Of a stretch of 64,000 bases of DNA, positions 37,543 to 49,695 are shown in pieces; within the stretch, counting starts at the first letter, position 1, and each line of letters begins with the position of its first letter. This stretch comes from Artemisia argyi (taxonomy: Eukaryota; Streptophyta; Magnoliopsida; Asterales; Asteraceae). The DNA lies in contig CM060692.1 of the NCBI GenBank assembly GCA_030686995.1, positions 11,575,465-11,639,464 of the forward strand. Direction: 5' to 3'. The notes beneath the pieces were generated by a model. The model was given only the letters and a program-made list of their open reading frames with translations. It searched no databases and was not told the origin of the DNA. A program made the translations under genes and the position numbers.

Positions 37543-38742
37543 TCATAGTGATGTTAACCCATTCACCATTTCTTGCATGACTCTTCCCCACAGCGCACTG
37601 ATGTGAACTTCATAATCATCAGAGGACACTTCAACCTCATCCCAGTCATATGTTTCAGCAACAAGCCCTTTGTTCTTGGCTTGAGAAGACTTTGGAGCCT
37701 GAGGTGGCTGAGAGACTGTTGAGGATGATTCAAGAAGGGCAAGTTTAGCTTTTGCCTTTCTGTACTTGGCTTCAAAGTCAATTTGAGGGACTTTTTCAAA
37801 TTTTTGACTAGACTGAAGCATTTTTGGTTGAAACTTGCTGGGGCCTGAAAAAGAGTTATTTCCTGAAAATTTGAAGGATGGTTCTGAGGTTGTTTTTGAA
37901 AAACAATCTTTAGCAAAATGGCCCATTTTGCCACATTTAAAGCATTCAGTGTTATCATTTGCTTTTGAAGGAAATTTGTTTTTCTTAAAAAACCTTTTTG
38001 AATTAGCAAGGAGTGCTCTTTCATGAAATTCAATTTGAAGATCATTTAGGTACTCCTCACTGGTTCTTTGGTCAACCTCATCATCAGATTCATCCTGAAA
38101 ATCCTGCACAACACCTTTTGAATAGAAAGCAGTTGATATGGGTGAAATTGTCAAGGCCTTTTTGGTCTCCTGAGCTTTACCAGGGTATCTCCTGGTAATA
38201 AGATTGTCTTCATAGACAAACTTCCCATAAATGGCAGGGAGCTCAAGGTTCTGAATGTGGTTTGCATTTCTCAATCCCTGAGAGAAGTTTAACCACTTCT
38301 CAGGGAGATTGTTGACAAAACCAACATTGATCTCATGTTTTGACAGTATAACACCATCATTGGTCAGCTCATTCAGGAGGGTCTTATACCGAGTATACAT
38401 CTCAGAGAGACTTTCAGAATCCTTGGCCCTGAAGGTATTGAATTCAAGCTTCAGGTCCATGATTCTATTCTCTTTGGTATCAGAAGGCCCTTCATAGCTA
38501 TGAACCAGGTCAGTCCATGTCTGCTGGGCAGTGGGACAATTGATCACTGATTCCATTGTATCATCAGGGAGGCATGATATAATGATGCTTTTCAGGCGCT
38601 GGTCTTGATTGACCACCCTCCTTTCATCTGGGGTCCACTGAGCTTCAGGTTTAATTAAACCTTGGGCAGTTGTTGGGACATATGGACCATCATTAATCAA
38701 CTTAATGTAATATGGTTCCATCCCAGTTAAGTAGCAAAGCAT
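37543..38742 (-). CDS. Copia gag protein (open but part of a dead element)
   Basis: A 399-codon frame with the copia gag fold signature (SCLPDDTMESV, YTRYKTLLNELTNDG, FVNNLPEKW) and a canonical CX2CX4HX4C knuckle, CFKCGKMGHFAKDC, near the C-terminus. The frame is open upstream of this Met and includes GGSYSATAPRLEVGKF near 38800, so translation of the original element probably started about 40-50 residues earlier, after the primer-binding site. It binds and packages the element RNA in virus-like particles. The frame ends shortly after the knuckle region. Confidence 0.85.
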   Translation of the reverse strand: MLCYLTGMEPYYIKLINDGPYVPTTAQGLIKPEAQWTPDERRVVNQDQRLKSIIISCLPDDTMESVINCPTAQQTWTDLVHSYEGPSDTKENRIMDLKLEFNTFRAKDSESLSEMYTRYKTLLNELTNDGVILSKHEINVGFVNNLPEKWLNFSQGLRNANHIQNLELPAIYGKFVYEDNLITRRYPGKAQETKKALTISPISTAFYSKGVVQDFQDESDDEVDQRTSEEYLNDLQIEFHERALLANSKRFFKKNKFPSKANDNTECFKCGKMGHFAKDCFSKTTSEPSFKFSGNNSFSGPSKFQPKMLQSSQKFEKVPQIDFEAKYRKAKAKLALLESSSTVSQPPQAPKSSQAKNKGLVAETYDWDEVEVSSDDYEVHISALWGRVMQEMVNGLTSL

Positions 38743-38918
38743 TCGCTTTTTCCACTTATTAAATTTGCCAACTTCTAGTCGAGGGGCAGTTGCTGAATAA
38801 CTTCCACCCTTTTTGTCGACAAGTTGGGGAACATCTATGTCAGTTATAGTGGGATCTTGATTTTAAAAACTTGAGCACTCTTAAGTTTTGAAAATAGGTT
38901 TAAGTTTTACAAATCAGA

Positions 38919-38931
38919 GGCTCTGATACCA
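38919..38931 (-). other. Primer-binding site of the copia element
   Basis: TGGTATCAGAGCC on the - strand, complementary to the 3' end of initiator methionine tRNA, two bases after the LTR end ..CCAACA. It fixes the orientation and the internal LTR boundary. Confidence 0.9.
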
Positions 38932-38933
38932 CT

Positions 38934-41900
38934 TGTTGGTCCCTTTTACTTGGTTAACTATAACTACAAAGCTAAAGTAACCAAGTTATATGACTTTGAA
39001 CAAAGATGTATAAAATGATTAACAATAAAGCAACTGATGAGTGTCTAAATACTCATCATTTTTATACTAATCTGAACTGTCAAAACATACAAAAACACTC
39101 AAATATGCATCAAAATACTTAAAATATCTTAGAAGTGTGTTTTATATGTTTCAAATGCAAAATATGCAAAAACAGATGAAAAACGTACAAAGTTTGCATA
39201 ATTGGCGGTTTCAGTCCCTCAAGTTTCAAAAGTTGTCAAAACTAGTCCCTGGTTATTCTAAAAACATGAAAAAGTCACCAAAGGTACTTTTTAATCATAA
39301 AGTTACATATTTAGTCCTTTGGTGCAAAGTTTCATAAAATTACAAGTTTAGTCCCTATACTTTACAAATTGACATAAATGGTCCCTGGGATGTAAAAACT
39401 TTGAGAAATTCAATTTTGGTCCTTGTACTAATAATCTTTTGCAGGAATGGTCCTTGGTGTGAAGTTTGGTGAAATGACATATTTAGTCCCTGAAGTTTGG
39501 TTAATTGGCAACTTTAGTCCCCGGATATAAAATATAGGAATTTGTCATTATTGGTCCTTGGGGTATTTAATCTTGGCAAGTTTAGTCCTTATTTAAACTA
39601 TGGAAATATTACACAACTTGCCCCTCAATTTTTGGAAATTACAATTTAGGTCCTTGTGATAAAACAATAAAACCAAACGGACCTAATGTTATTATCTAAA
39701 CCAAATCCAAACCCAACACTTTAAAAAAAGCCCACCTTTACATCTTGGCCCATTTCCCATACCAGCCCACACCCCTAATTTAATAAAAACGGGGTCAACT
39801 CCCCGTTTGACCAATACCACTCCACCTCCTTTCCCTCCCAAAACCACCATCACCACTGAAACCAAAACCGCCCCTCCACCTTGCCTGTTTCACTTCCACC
39901 TCAACCCCCCAGCTCTCCACGCAATCCCTCCACCTCACACAAGCTACCAAAGTCCATTTAATTCCCTAAAATCCTCCCCACGCATTCTACAGTACCCCTA
40001 TAACTTTGGCGCCAAGTTACCAATTTAAACAGCTAAGATGATTGAGACCAATCCAATGGTCCACAACTGGTGGGAAATCTCATTGTGGGTCCCACAAACT
40101 CAGAAAATCTCTACAAAAGGGAAAAGAAGCAGAAGAGGAGAAGTATTAGATTAGATTAGTGTAGTGTAGTGTCGAATAGTTTAATTTATCATTTTAGTGT
40201 AATCTTAAAGCTTTTAAACATTCAATTAAGTTGTTTCAGTGTATCCTTAATCTTTTTCAATCATCAATTTCCAATTCCAGTTTGATTCTCAGTTTTTGTA
40301 TTTCTTAAATTCTCAAAAATCTCACAAAGCTTGTATGTTGTTATTTGTTTGTTGTTATTGAATTCATAAGCTTGTATAAGCTCTGACAAGGGTCAAATAA
40401 GCTTAAGAATACCTTAATTTGCTGTTCAGTCCATAAAAGAAAAAATTCCAAAAATAATAAATTAAATAGTGAAAAATAAAAAAATAGAGGGAAGAACAAG
40501 AAGAAGGATTGAGCAAGGTGAATTTTGGATTGTTTTTGGTTTAGTACCTTTTGGGAGGTGTTAGGATTGGTTACTTGTCCTTGGTTCATTGTTTCTCAGT
40601 CTAATACCATTTGTAAGTTTAATTTTGAATTTTTACCTTTTACTGTAGACTGCTTAATATTGCTTATTTGTATTTGCTTCATGTTTATTTGGTGTTAGTT
40701 AATCAGTATCTAGCATAATATAGGTTGCTTGTTCATTGGATTCATTTGTGCTTTAAAAAATCAAAATCTCACAATAAAAAACCCAAACTTGACAAACTTG
40801 TGTTTTATGCCTGTGGTGTGAATAATTTAGGTTCATTTGATCTTACATAATCATAATTAGTGTTTTGAAACAGTGTAGTGGTTTAAATATATCATTTGCT
40901 TTATAAAATCTCATTTTCATAGTCATAAGGTAGTGTTTGGATCAGTGGTTAGCACCACTGAAGAGGTTGTTTTTGTGGTTGTTTATTACTTAGATAGGTT
41001 ACAATAGATTGTAATAGTCCATATAAGTCATTAAATCTGGTACTCACAAGCAAAAAGTCAAAGAACCTACTTGATCCACCCTCACAGTTAACTGTGAGGG
41101 AATTGGATTCCATAAGTCCTAATATTAGCTTGTAATTTGAACTTATAGCTTAGATTAGTTTCATAATAGCTTAATACATCTTAATTAATCAGTTAGAAGT
41201 GTTAGAATCTCAAGAAAGTCAAACCAAGTAGTTTTGTTCAAAAGTCAAAATTGTCATTTTCAGATTTTCACAAAACTTGTGGGATTTTTGTAGATTTGTG
41301 TATTAGGTTTTAGGTTCTGAAACTTCTTGGGTGTCAAGTCTCCCACCTCATCTGTGAAATCCCACTCTTGTTTCATTTTTGTGATTTTTGTAGTGGGTCC
41401 CACACCTGACCAAAGACAACTGCAGGGAGAACACCTCCCCTGCTGCAGTCATCTCAGGCAAACACCACTATTTAGTGGTGGTTTTGTGACCACCTCAGTG
41501 GGCCCTAAACCTCCAAACTTGGTCCTTTGAACCCCCCTCCTACCAGGGATCCTAAATTAACCTTTTGTTTGACCTTAAGACCCATGGGCCCCACTTGATT
41601 CAAGCCTTGAACTCTGTCCCATATTTTCAGTGAGTGAGTAAGAATTGGAGGGCTTATTGTGGCTTATTGGCTTATTCTTTGATCCACATGTGTTTTTTCT
41701 AGCTTATACTAGTTCACATAACTTAGTTGAACTGGATTTTACCCTTGTGGACCCCACATAAGTCAGTTTTAGCTTAATTGCTTCTTTGGTCAACCATAGT
41801 CAACTGTGGAGGTAATAAGCCCCCACAGTGCTTATTATTAGCTTATAAAAAAGTTGTTTTTATTAAAGTTGTCTATTTTTATGTATAATTTAGTTTTGTA

Positions 41901-43733
41901 AAAGAAAAATCCAGAAAAGACAATATAAAAATAAGTGATAGTTTCTATTTAATTTAATTTAATTTTAATTTTCATTTTTAGATTTTTATTAAGTAAGTTG
42001 TGTTTTTATATTTTTAATAATTTCCTTTTAGGTTAAAGTATTTTTAATAATTTTCTCAGATTTTTATTTTGTAATTTAGTATTTATTAAAATTAAAAATA
42101 GTTTTATTAGTAATTAATCAATAATTAAATTATAAATAGCATAATTAATTTTTATAAGGTAATACCTAGTTTTTATATTTTTCATAGCTTTTATAAGTCA
42201 TAAAATAGTTTTATAAATTTTTTCATAATTTTCTAAGTTAATTTAGTATTATTTGTAATTTAAAATAATTTAACTAGTATAATTAATATAAATAGTTTTT
42301 AATTAATAAGAAATCCATAAAAAGACAAAAATAATTATTTTTAATTTTTATACTTTCTTCAAGTTCATTTTAAGTTTTAGAAGTTATTTTCACAAGTTTT
42401 TAGTTTAATTTGTAGTGTTTATTATTTTTAGTTTAAATTAATTTGGTTTTAATTAAATAGTGAATTAGTTTTTAATTAAATAATTAATAATAAATAATAA
42501 AATAATCTAAAAAATAATTTTCTTTTTAATTTAATTTTATTTTAAGTTTAAGTTTATAGAATTTTCATTTTTAACCCCTGTAGTTTATTTTTCTTAAAAC
42601 TTACCTTTTTCTCAGTACGCAGTCGCGTCTGATTTTTAATTTAGTTTACGTTTATACGTTTTAGATATCTAGGTTTCACGTAACAGTTCCAATAGCTTAT
42701 TTAAGCTATTTTATTTTATAAAACCCTAGTGTAATCACACACACACACTTATACCCTTTCCTGTTCACATTCACTCGATCACAGATTCGTTTTTAATAAA
42801 ACATCGCACACCTCGTTGGGACATTTCGACCCGGGGAAACACTGTATTCCACGGAAGCATTTGCCTTAGACGTTTGACTTTTACGGTTGACCATTCACAA
42901 GTGGTTGACTAATAATTATCTGACCGTTTGAGGCGAATCAGCAACGTAAACATAAGAGACAATATTTTCCAACGTTTAATTCTTTATTAGAAGTTAATCA
43001 AAAAGAATCGTACCCAAGTGTTTGCGGAATAACACTTGGGATTGAAAACGACAAGTATGGTATTGACTCCTCACTAAACTCAATCTATGTTGAGTGACAA
43101 CTTTCAGGACCCACTGAGCTATCTCAGGGGTTATGTTGTTCTTTGGAGGAGTAAAAGTGGTTTGTGAATGCTTAGCATTAATTGCACAAACTTGTCAACT
43201 TTTACTCCTCTCTTATGCTACCTATTTATACACAAATGTGAACAACCCTATTATACAATGGACCTAAGTGTTCCTCAATAAAATCTTGATAGATTTTATT
43301 CTCTGGCAAGGGAAACTTCTTTGGGTTAAGTCCAAAAGGCACTTTCTGATGACAGCCTGGTTTTAACCATTTGAGGAAAGTTTGACCTTAAAGTGATAAA
43401 GCACTTTAGTGAAACAGATCAAACTTTCCCGCCAAGTCCCGCCAAAACTTCAGTCTTCTAGTCATCAGTCTTCAGTACCATGAAGTTGTTGAGGAGTCAT
43501 GGGGTTCAGTGAGTTATTGTCATCCTCACTGAACCCATCACCTTCTTTTTGGCTTAGATCACACTTCACTGAGTTCCGCCTCACTGAATGGAGAACCTTT
43601 CTTCTTAGGCTCGGTCTAAGCATCCTGAAGATGACTCACTGAGTTACTGTTCACTCAGTGACTTGTTTATACTTAGGTTATTTTACGTTCAAATCCTTGT
43701 TAGAAGAAGATTGGGGAATTCAGTGACCCAACA
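38934..43733 (-). mobile_element. 5' LTR of the copia element, split by a solo LTR
   Basis: Read on the - strand it starts TGTTGGGTCACTG at 43733 and ends GGGACCAACA at 38934. The two halves (38934-39034 and 42946-43733) make about 890 bp. The nested solo LTR at 39035-42940 with its target duplication accounts for the rest. Confidence 0.85.
39035..42940 (+). mobile_element. Solo LTR (alpha type), 3.9 kb, nested in the copia LTR
   Basis: Exact 5-bp target duplication GCAAC at 39030-39034 and 42941-42945. It starts TGATGAGTGTCTAAATACTC (a palindrome) and ends GGCGAATCA. It aligns in reverse with the solo LTR at 15112-18856. The first 700 bases contain repeated 'ggtccct' phrases and the last kilobase is AT-rich. 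ORFs inside are chance. Orientation is taken from the palindromic start, by analogy with the beta LTRs. Confidence 0.88.
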
Positions 43734-43945
43734 ATAAGGAACCAGAAACCAAGTTTACTTCATATTGATTCTTCTTATAATAACAAGGACAACCAAAACA
43801 ATGATGATCCCACTATAGTGCTAAAATCAATCACTTTTTATTAACATGAAGGTCAATACAAACCAGGGATGACCTTAAACCCTGTGATGATACAACCCAG
43901 AAAGATGTCAACACACCTACATACCAACGACCAACCTAAAGCAAC

Positions 43946-44332
43946 TCAATGGCAATGAAAAAGAAATAGCCAACTAAAAATAAGAAACTTGTTGAGCTTC
44001 TTAATCCCCTGATCCTTCTCCCTCATCAACCTCAACTGCTCCTCCAACTCTTCTTCAAGCTCATTCCTCGCCCTCAACAGGCCAGGAATCACAGCAACTG
44101 CTCGGCAACACATTGGAGGATCCGTCCATCCTATAAACCCACATGAAGGACAATAGTAGAATCGTCGTTCTGGGTTCCTGTTTGGCCAGCTTGTTTTGAT
44201 TGTTGCTTGTTTCCCACAGTCACAAATCAAGACCATATTTTTTGCCGGATTTCGGAAAGTGTGAAACTTTAATGTACTGCAACGTTCATATTTAACTGGG
44301 ACTGGATAGTGTACCGTTTGTAAAAAAGGCAA
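43946..44332 (-). CDS. Small GRF-type zinc-finger protein, probably repeat-borne
   Basis: 128 codons. Residues about 36-76 match the GRF zinc finger: CDCG, a Lys-Thr-Ser-Trp strand, NPERRFYYCP, CGFIGW and DPPMC. A Glu-rich predicted coiled coil follows (RNELEEELEEQLRLMREK), then a hydrophobic C-terminal segment FLIFSWLFLFHCH that could anchor a membrane. GRF fingers bind DNA or RNA in some proteins; function here is unknown. A possible polyadenylation signal (AATAAA) lies downstream on the same strand near 43840. It sits in a roughly 840-bp block absent from the paralogous position near 10.72 kb, so it arrived by insertion. A TE-derived or captured gene is likely. Confidence 0.6.
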   Translation of the reverse strand: MPFLQTVHYPVPVKYERCSTLKFHTFRNPAKNMVLICDCGKQATIKTSWPNRNPERRFYYCPSCGFIGWTDPPMCCRAVAVIPGLLRARNELEEELEEQLRLMREKDQGIKKLNKFLIFSWLFLFHCH

Positions 44333-44574
44333 ACAATCGCTTGCAAATTTAGTCCCTTAAGCTACAGTGTCACTAGTTTAGTACCCGGGGAACCGTGAAA
44401 TGACGAAACTACCCTCATGGACGTGGCACTTAACGGGAAAACTAACGGAAAAGGCCTCTCGGTGGCGATTTTGCGAAAATATGGAACGTTGGTGTCTTTT
44501 TTGCGCTACTTTTTGTCTCGGTCCCATTTTTGCAATTTCATGGAACGTGAAGGACCATTTTTGCAATTTACCCT

Positions 44575-44714
44575 TATTTGAAAATGCATATAAAACACCA
44601 AATATTATGGGCCTTGGTAGTGTAATCTTGCCGATTTCACTGTTATATATTCGGCCCAGTAATGAAGCCCAACTAGCTAAGTCATATATTGGATCAAATG
44701 GTCTCTTTTTAAAA
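44575..44714. repeat. Paralogous flank of the duplicated unit
   Basis: Matches 10724-10843 (shared CACCAAATATTATGGGCC and GAAGCCCAACTAGCTAAGTC). It marks the left part of the cytochrome b5 B unit. Similarity resumes at about 48845 after an insertion of about 4.1 kb. Confidence 0.8.
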
Positions 44715-47700
44715 CAAGTAAGGCGGCGACCGGCAGCGTTGCGGCCTGGCGAGGTTAGTTGTCGATGCATTTTTTTGGGGTATTTTGTGTGATTTTTTTA
44801 GCACATAAACAATTTAATTGAGCAACCGATAAGACCAACTAAATATGCGCAATAGCAATTTAGCCACCGGTACCAATTTTGGGCAAAAAAAAGTTTCTAT
44901 CATAGAAATTTAGCATTAAAAATGGATCAATGGGTTAAAGCCTCACCAATGGGTCAAGAAAAAAATGTGTCAAAAGAAACGGCTAAATGGGTCAAAAGAA
45001 GATACCAATATATTAACCTGCGTGTAGCACCAATATACTAACGTAAATGTAATTTAGATACATAATCTGCATGGACCAACGTATAAGTGAATTTATTCCA
45101 CAAAATGCAATATTCGTTTACTATAGACATATGCATAATCAGACTGCTGTTCAATAGGATATATATATACATAATATAAACTATAGACATTTGGTTGTCA
45201 GTGGTAGTTGTATATCAGATGAATGTATACAAATTATCAATATGATAATGAAACATTTCAACTCATGTTACTCTCATAATTCTAAGCTACTAACCAAGTG
45301 TTAAGTCCCTATGAAATCAGTTTTTGTTTCAACCCGTAACAAATTGACCCATTTTAACAATTAATATCAGGAAGATATAATGATAGAAACGTGCAGCACA
45401 CATATAAAGACTACCGAATGAAATCTACTCGCAAAGTCTAGAAACACAAATGACAAAACTGCGTTTATATAAGTCAAAACATCGTTAGTAATATGATTTG
45501 ATGATGTGAGCACAAACTCTAAATTTATAAGCTATTCATACCTTTGGGGCTCTCCTGGTTTCACAGAAACGAACATGTTCTCGCGTGCATTAACCGTCCC
45601 TCGGTAATTCATGCAATCCTAGACACCATATATGAAGGTCCTAGGCACTTTTCATTCAGAAAATCTGCAAACATAAAAAGGAATAAGCTTTAATACATGA
45701 AGTCCACCCATTTAATAACAGGAACCATTTCCTGAATTTTCTGAAAAAGTTTAGCAACCTTGAAACCATGTATATAAGTCGAAATGAATTATTAAAACCG
45801 AAGGACTAAATTAGATAAAGGTGTTTATTAAAATATACATGAAATAATTAGAATATAAGCCTAATAATCGGAAGAACATTAAACCGCAAAGCACAACGTC
45901 AAAATCAGTTAGAAAGATTAGGGTGATCAAGATTCACATGTATGCTTTTCTCTTACAAAGAATCTGGCCTTGAATTTATCATACCTTTCATTGATCTTTT
46001 TCTTATCTTGATCAAGAACTGTGCCATCTGATCTGCACTAAACACAATATATATAACAATGTTAAATTGATGTAATTTATGTTAATTATAAAAATTCCCT
46101 AAAATATTCCTATATGAACCGAATATTATGAAATAATGCTTCAAACTCTTATAAATCATAAATTTGCTGAAACAAAAAGCCTAGAATAAACACCCTGCTT
46201 ATTTATTTAGGAGCTTACTGATAATTAATCATTGTTTGCTCATAGACAATTAAACATGTATAAGCCCATAAATATGCCTACCCACTATTGAAGCTGATTT
46301 TTTTTTACAAAAACAGTATGGTCTAAAAGTAAGCCATAATATTAACTGTGAAATTGAGAAGAACGATTAGAGAGCTGAGAGACTTACCCTTGAACCTAAA
46401 CTCCACTTTGTGATGGGCCTCTAAGCTCACTCCATTAATACGATCAATAGAACGATTTCAAGTGTAGCCTGCAATAACTCACAAAAAATTAAAATCAAAA
46501 CCATATAGTAACTGGATGCTTAATTAAAATCAAAACCATATTGCCACTTTATGTCTTAGTCTTGGAAATTTTACAACTACCAACAGTAATTGCATTTGCT
46601 TAAGCTTTGAAGGCTCGTAAAACAAAACTATATGCATTTTCTTACCTGCAACATGTCCACCACTTGGAATTCATTTTCATGAATGGCGGAGATCATCATC
46701 ACTTCCTGCAATAAATACAAACAACCAACACAAAGTCATCATCATATCAATATATTTACATCCAACAGGTAAAATGGGTAGAAAGGTAGTGTATCCGGTA
46801 GACAAAAACCCATTTTGATCTGCTACCCAACAACTAAACAATACTAAGCACTCCAAACTTACAAACAATGCGTTGTCCTTTTCGAAGACCAACAACAGGA
46901 AAAAAAAAACTGAAAATGAATAGTAGAAATAAGAACAACATGCAAAGTCCGAATTTTCCTTTGTATAATTTTATCAGATAAAAAAAATATATGTAAAAGA
47001 AAGCAGAAATCACCAGTATTAGACTACGTTTGTGGTAGATGCTAAAACCATGGACCTTCACATTTGGGGCGTGCTTATGGAGGCCTGTTGTTGCTACGAA
47101 TTCTTGGTCAAATTGATGAAAAGAGCATGGCAATGGGAACAAACTTGATCACAACGGCCCATATATTTGTACTCCACTGGTGTGCCTGCAAACATGGAAC
47201 CAAACGAATGAACAGATGAAATACTCAAGAATAATGAAACAATAATTGTATAAGGAAACGGCTGAATTATATTTAAAACAGAACCTCTACGACGCATAGG
47301 AGGTACTGAATCATTCGAAGTTGTTGCCGTGAACTTTGGACATACAGTTGAGCTACAAATACAAAATACATAGCATAAATGAATATGATTACGGTAAAAT
47401 AAAATGGCAAGGACATAAGAAAAAGTAAATTGTATTGGCAATATTAGAACACATACATGTGTGACGCAGACTTGAGTGCTTGACATTCGCCGGTGGCGTT
47501 CGGAATTTCTGGTGTGCGAATTCGTTCCAAATGGACAATAAACATATAATAATATAGGTTAGACGGAAGAGTATATAGGAACATCACATATTATTAGGAG
47601 TGAGTAATTGAACGATAGTATTACGTGTGCGCTTGCGGTATCGCCGAGTAGTTGTAACACAGGGTTGAGGTTGATTGTTGGCCACTATATAAGCTGCAAA

Positions 47701-48845
47701 AACATCCAAAAAAAAGAGTGGAAATTTAAACAATATACAATTGCATAGCAAGCATTCAAACTTAAGAAAATAGAGAAAATTAACAAAATAGATAAAAATA
47801 GTTCTATGCAGTACGTTCATGAATTTTATAACCTGAAATTGTGCTCATTTTTTAAAAAGAAAGTGTAGAGATCATAGTTACTTCGACTCGACCACTCACA
47901 TTAACGAACCTTTCACCTTCATATCTTGAAATTGTGCTCACCTAATGAACCTTTCACCTTCATATTTTGAACCTACAACCCGACCACTCACATTAAGCTC
48001 AGGAACCACGCATATTACACACCAGTAATGGTTACCGACACCAACAAATATGAACGGAGATTAAGAAAAGCAAAGTAATAGGCAAAAACCTCATGTTGAT
48101 ACCTATCAAGAGTCCCTTTAATCCTCATAACCTCACCAAACATTAGCAATTCCACATTCGATTTCAGTGAGCAACTTCTTCACGGGATCTTCTTCATTCT
48201 CCATCTTGCAAACAATACTTTAAAAATTATACCCTAAATAAACAAATTATAAATACATCTTTCATTTAAGCATTTCATCAAACATTTGGTGTGCAACCAA
48301 TTTCCTTCATAAAAACAACACCAAACGACCTGGTTATTTCTTGAATCACGACAAACAGTATCAAACATGCGATTACAAAATACCAAACAACAACAACAAA
48401 TTCGGTATCAAAATCAAAATAACCCTCTTCTTCATAATAAAGCCCTAATCTTAACCCCACGAAAACCACAACACAATCAAGCCCTAATCTTAACAAAATT
48501 AGAAAACCACGAAAACCTACCTTGATTAATTGATATGTACTAAATTTGGAACGGCAAACATACCTTGATTAATTCCAGATAGGCACCCTGGTTTTTTATA
48601 AGAATGAGAGGTGCGTGTGTGTGGGAAGAATTTGGAACCCTCACAAAAAAGTAGAAGCGTTAGGCTATGTATGTGTCGAAAATATTCGACTGCTATAAGT
48701 GAAAAACAGGCCGGAAAAGCAAAGGCTGGGATTGGGCTAGGCGAAACTGGGTTGGGAGACTTGGGCTCCAGCAGGCCACATGGTTTTGGCGGGAAACCCG
48801 CTAAGCAAAACGACGTCGGGGACCTTGTGGTTTAATATATATTAT
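44715..48845. other. ~4.1-kb insertion of unknown class carrying captured exons
   Basis: The left and right edges are defined only by loss of similarity to 10.84 kb: ..TTTTTAAAA on the left and TAGCAAAATGT on the right. I could not identify TIRs, LTRs or Helitron ends. The left edge is GC-rich (GGCGGCGACCGGCAGCG). On the - strand it contains intron-separated segments that look like an N-terminal Helitron protein (see next entry). A possible start, MENEEDPVKKLLTEIE, lies at 48204. Confidence 0.5.
47110..47860 (-). pseudogene. Fragment resembling the N-terminus of a plant Helitron protein
   Basis: Small segments separated by plausible introns: MSTIS (about 47849), YIVANNQPQPCV with the basic run RRYRKRTR (47690-47580), EIPNATGECQALKSASH (about 47510-47460), STVCPKFTATTSNDSVPP (about 47350-47280) and GTPVEYKYMGRCDQVCSHC followed by HALF (about 47185-47120). 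The last segment resembles the Cys-rich stretch ahead of the Rep domain in plant Helitron proteins, recalled from family knowledge. Similarity is lost directly afterwards, and no Rep HUH motif or helicase was found, so this is a fragment. Confidence 0.45.
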
Positions 48846-49010
48846 AATAGCAAAATGTCGAAAGTATTTAATCTTTTGACGTTTTCTTAAACACAGTAAT
48901 ATTTCAGGCCATGTCAAATACCCATATGTGTTTGAAATCAAACGAGATTTGAACTTACAACTCCTTATTTGATTAGTCATTTACATGCGTTTTGTTAACG
49001 TATGGTTCGT

Positions 49011-49401
49011 AAAGAGGTGGCAAAATGGAAAGGTTGGGCGGGTTCGGGCCAAGGGTCCAAACGTGCCCGGGCTCAAACGGGCACAGGCTTAACCAAACAT
49101 AAAGCAAACGGGCTCATATTATATGAATCGCTTTAGAAATGACCAAAACGCCAAAAAAGATACTCCAAACCTAACACCTTATTTATATTTAAATAACTAA
49201 ATATATATTATATTTATTATTATTTTTTATTATTATTTTTTTTTACAATATTCTCCAATTGAGGAAAAAATATGCGTCCGTTTTAATGCCCATTTAAATT
49301 TTGAATGAGCCATGCATGCCCATTTAAAAAAAGGGGGCTGAATGCGTCTAAATTTTTTATAAATTAACCCATAGAAACCCATTTTTATGACCATCTCTAA
49401 A
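49011..49401. mobile_element. Possible TIR element (MITE)
   Basis: The ends read AGAGGTGGCAAAATGG on the left and AGAGATGGTCATAAAAATGG from the right in reverse complement, about 390 bp. No clear target duplication. It lies upstream of cytochrome b5 B and has no counterpart upstream of copy A. Confidence 0.45.
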
Positions 49402-49695
49402 TAAAATGATGTGAGATTAATCGTAAGTTCGGTTTCTTATAGAAAATATTTTATTTCAATTCAACTTAATCTAGTTTATTATATCACTATTTATAGTACG
49501 GAGTATATGTTTGGTTACATGTCCATTTACAATCATGTATAGAATCAAAACTTAATCAATAGTCCATTAATATATTGACAAAAAGATCACTAATAAAATG
49601 CAACCCCAATGCATTTAACTAGTTCAAATAATTCATGTTTATAGGTTATTTGTCTACATATCTTCACCCCATCACACCATAATTAGAAGCAGATT

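Larger units (their letters stand above)
34930..43733 (-). mobile_element. Truncated Ty1/copia retrotransposon (SIRE/Maximus-like)
   Basis: Order on the - strand: 5' LTR (43733-38934), primer-binding site, gag, cysteine-rich knuckle region, protease, integrase, then an abrupt end inside the integrase region at about 34930-34940. Reverse transcriptase, RNase H and the 3' LTR are missing. Integrase ahead of the missing RT places it in Ty1/copia, and the long gag with extra knuckles suggests the SIRE/Maximus lineage (inference). Frames contain stops, so the copy is dead. The LTR is about 0.9 kb once the nested 3.9-kb solo LTR is removed. Confidence 0.88.

Noticed and set aside
44378..44792. Overlapping 130-codon ORFs on both strands
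   Set aside because: No domain signature. They span the insertion junction near 44575 into paralogous non-coding flank, so they cannot be one ancestral gene.
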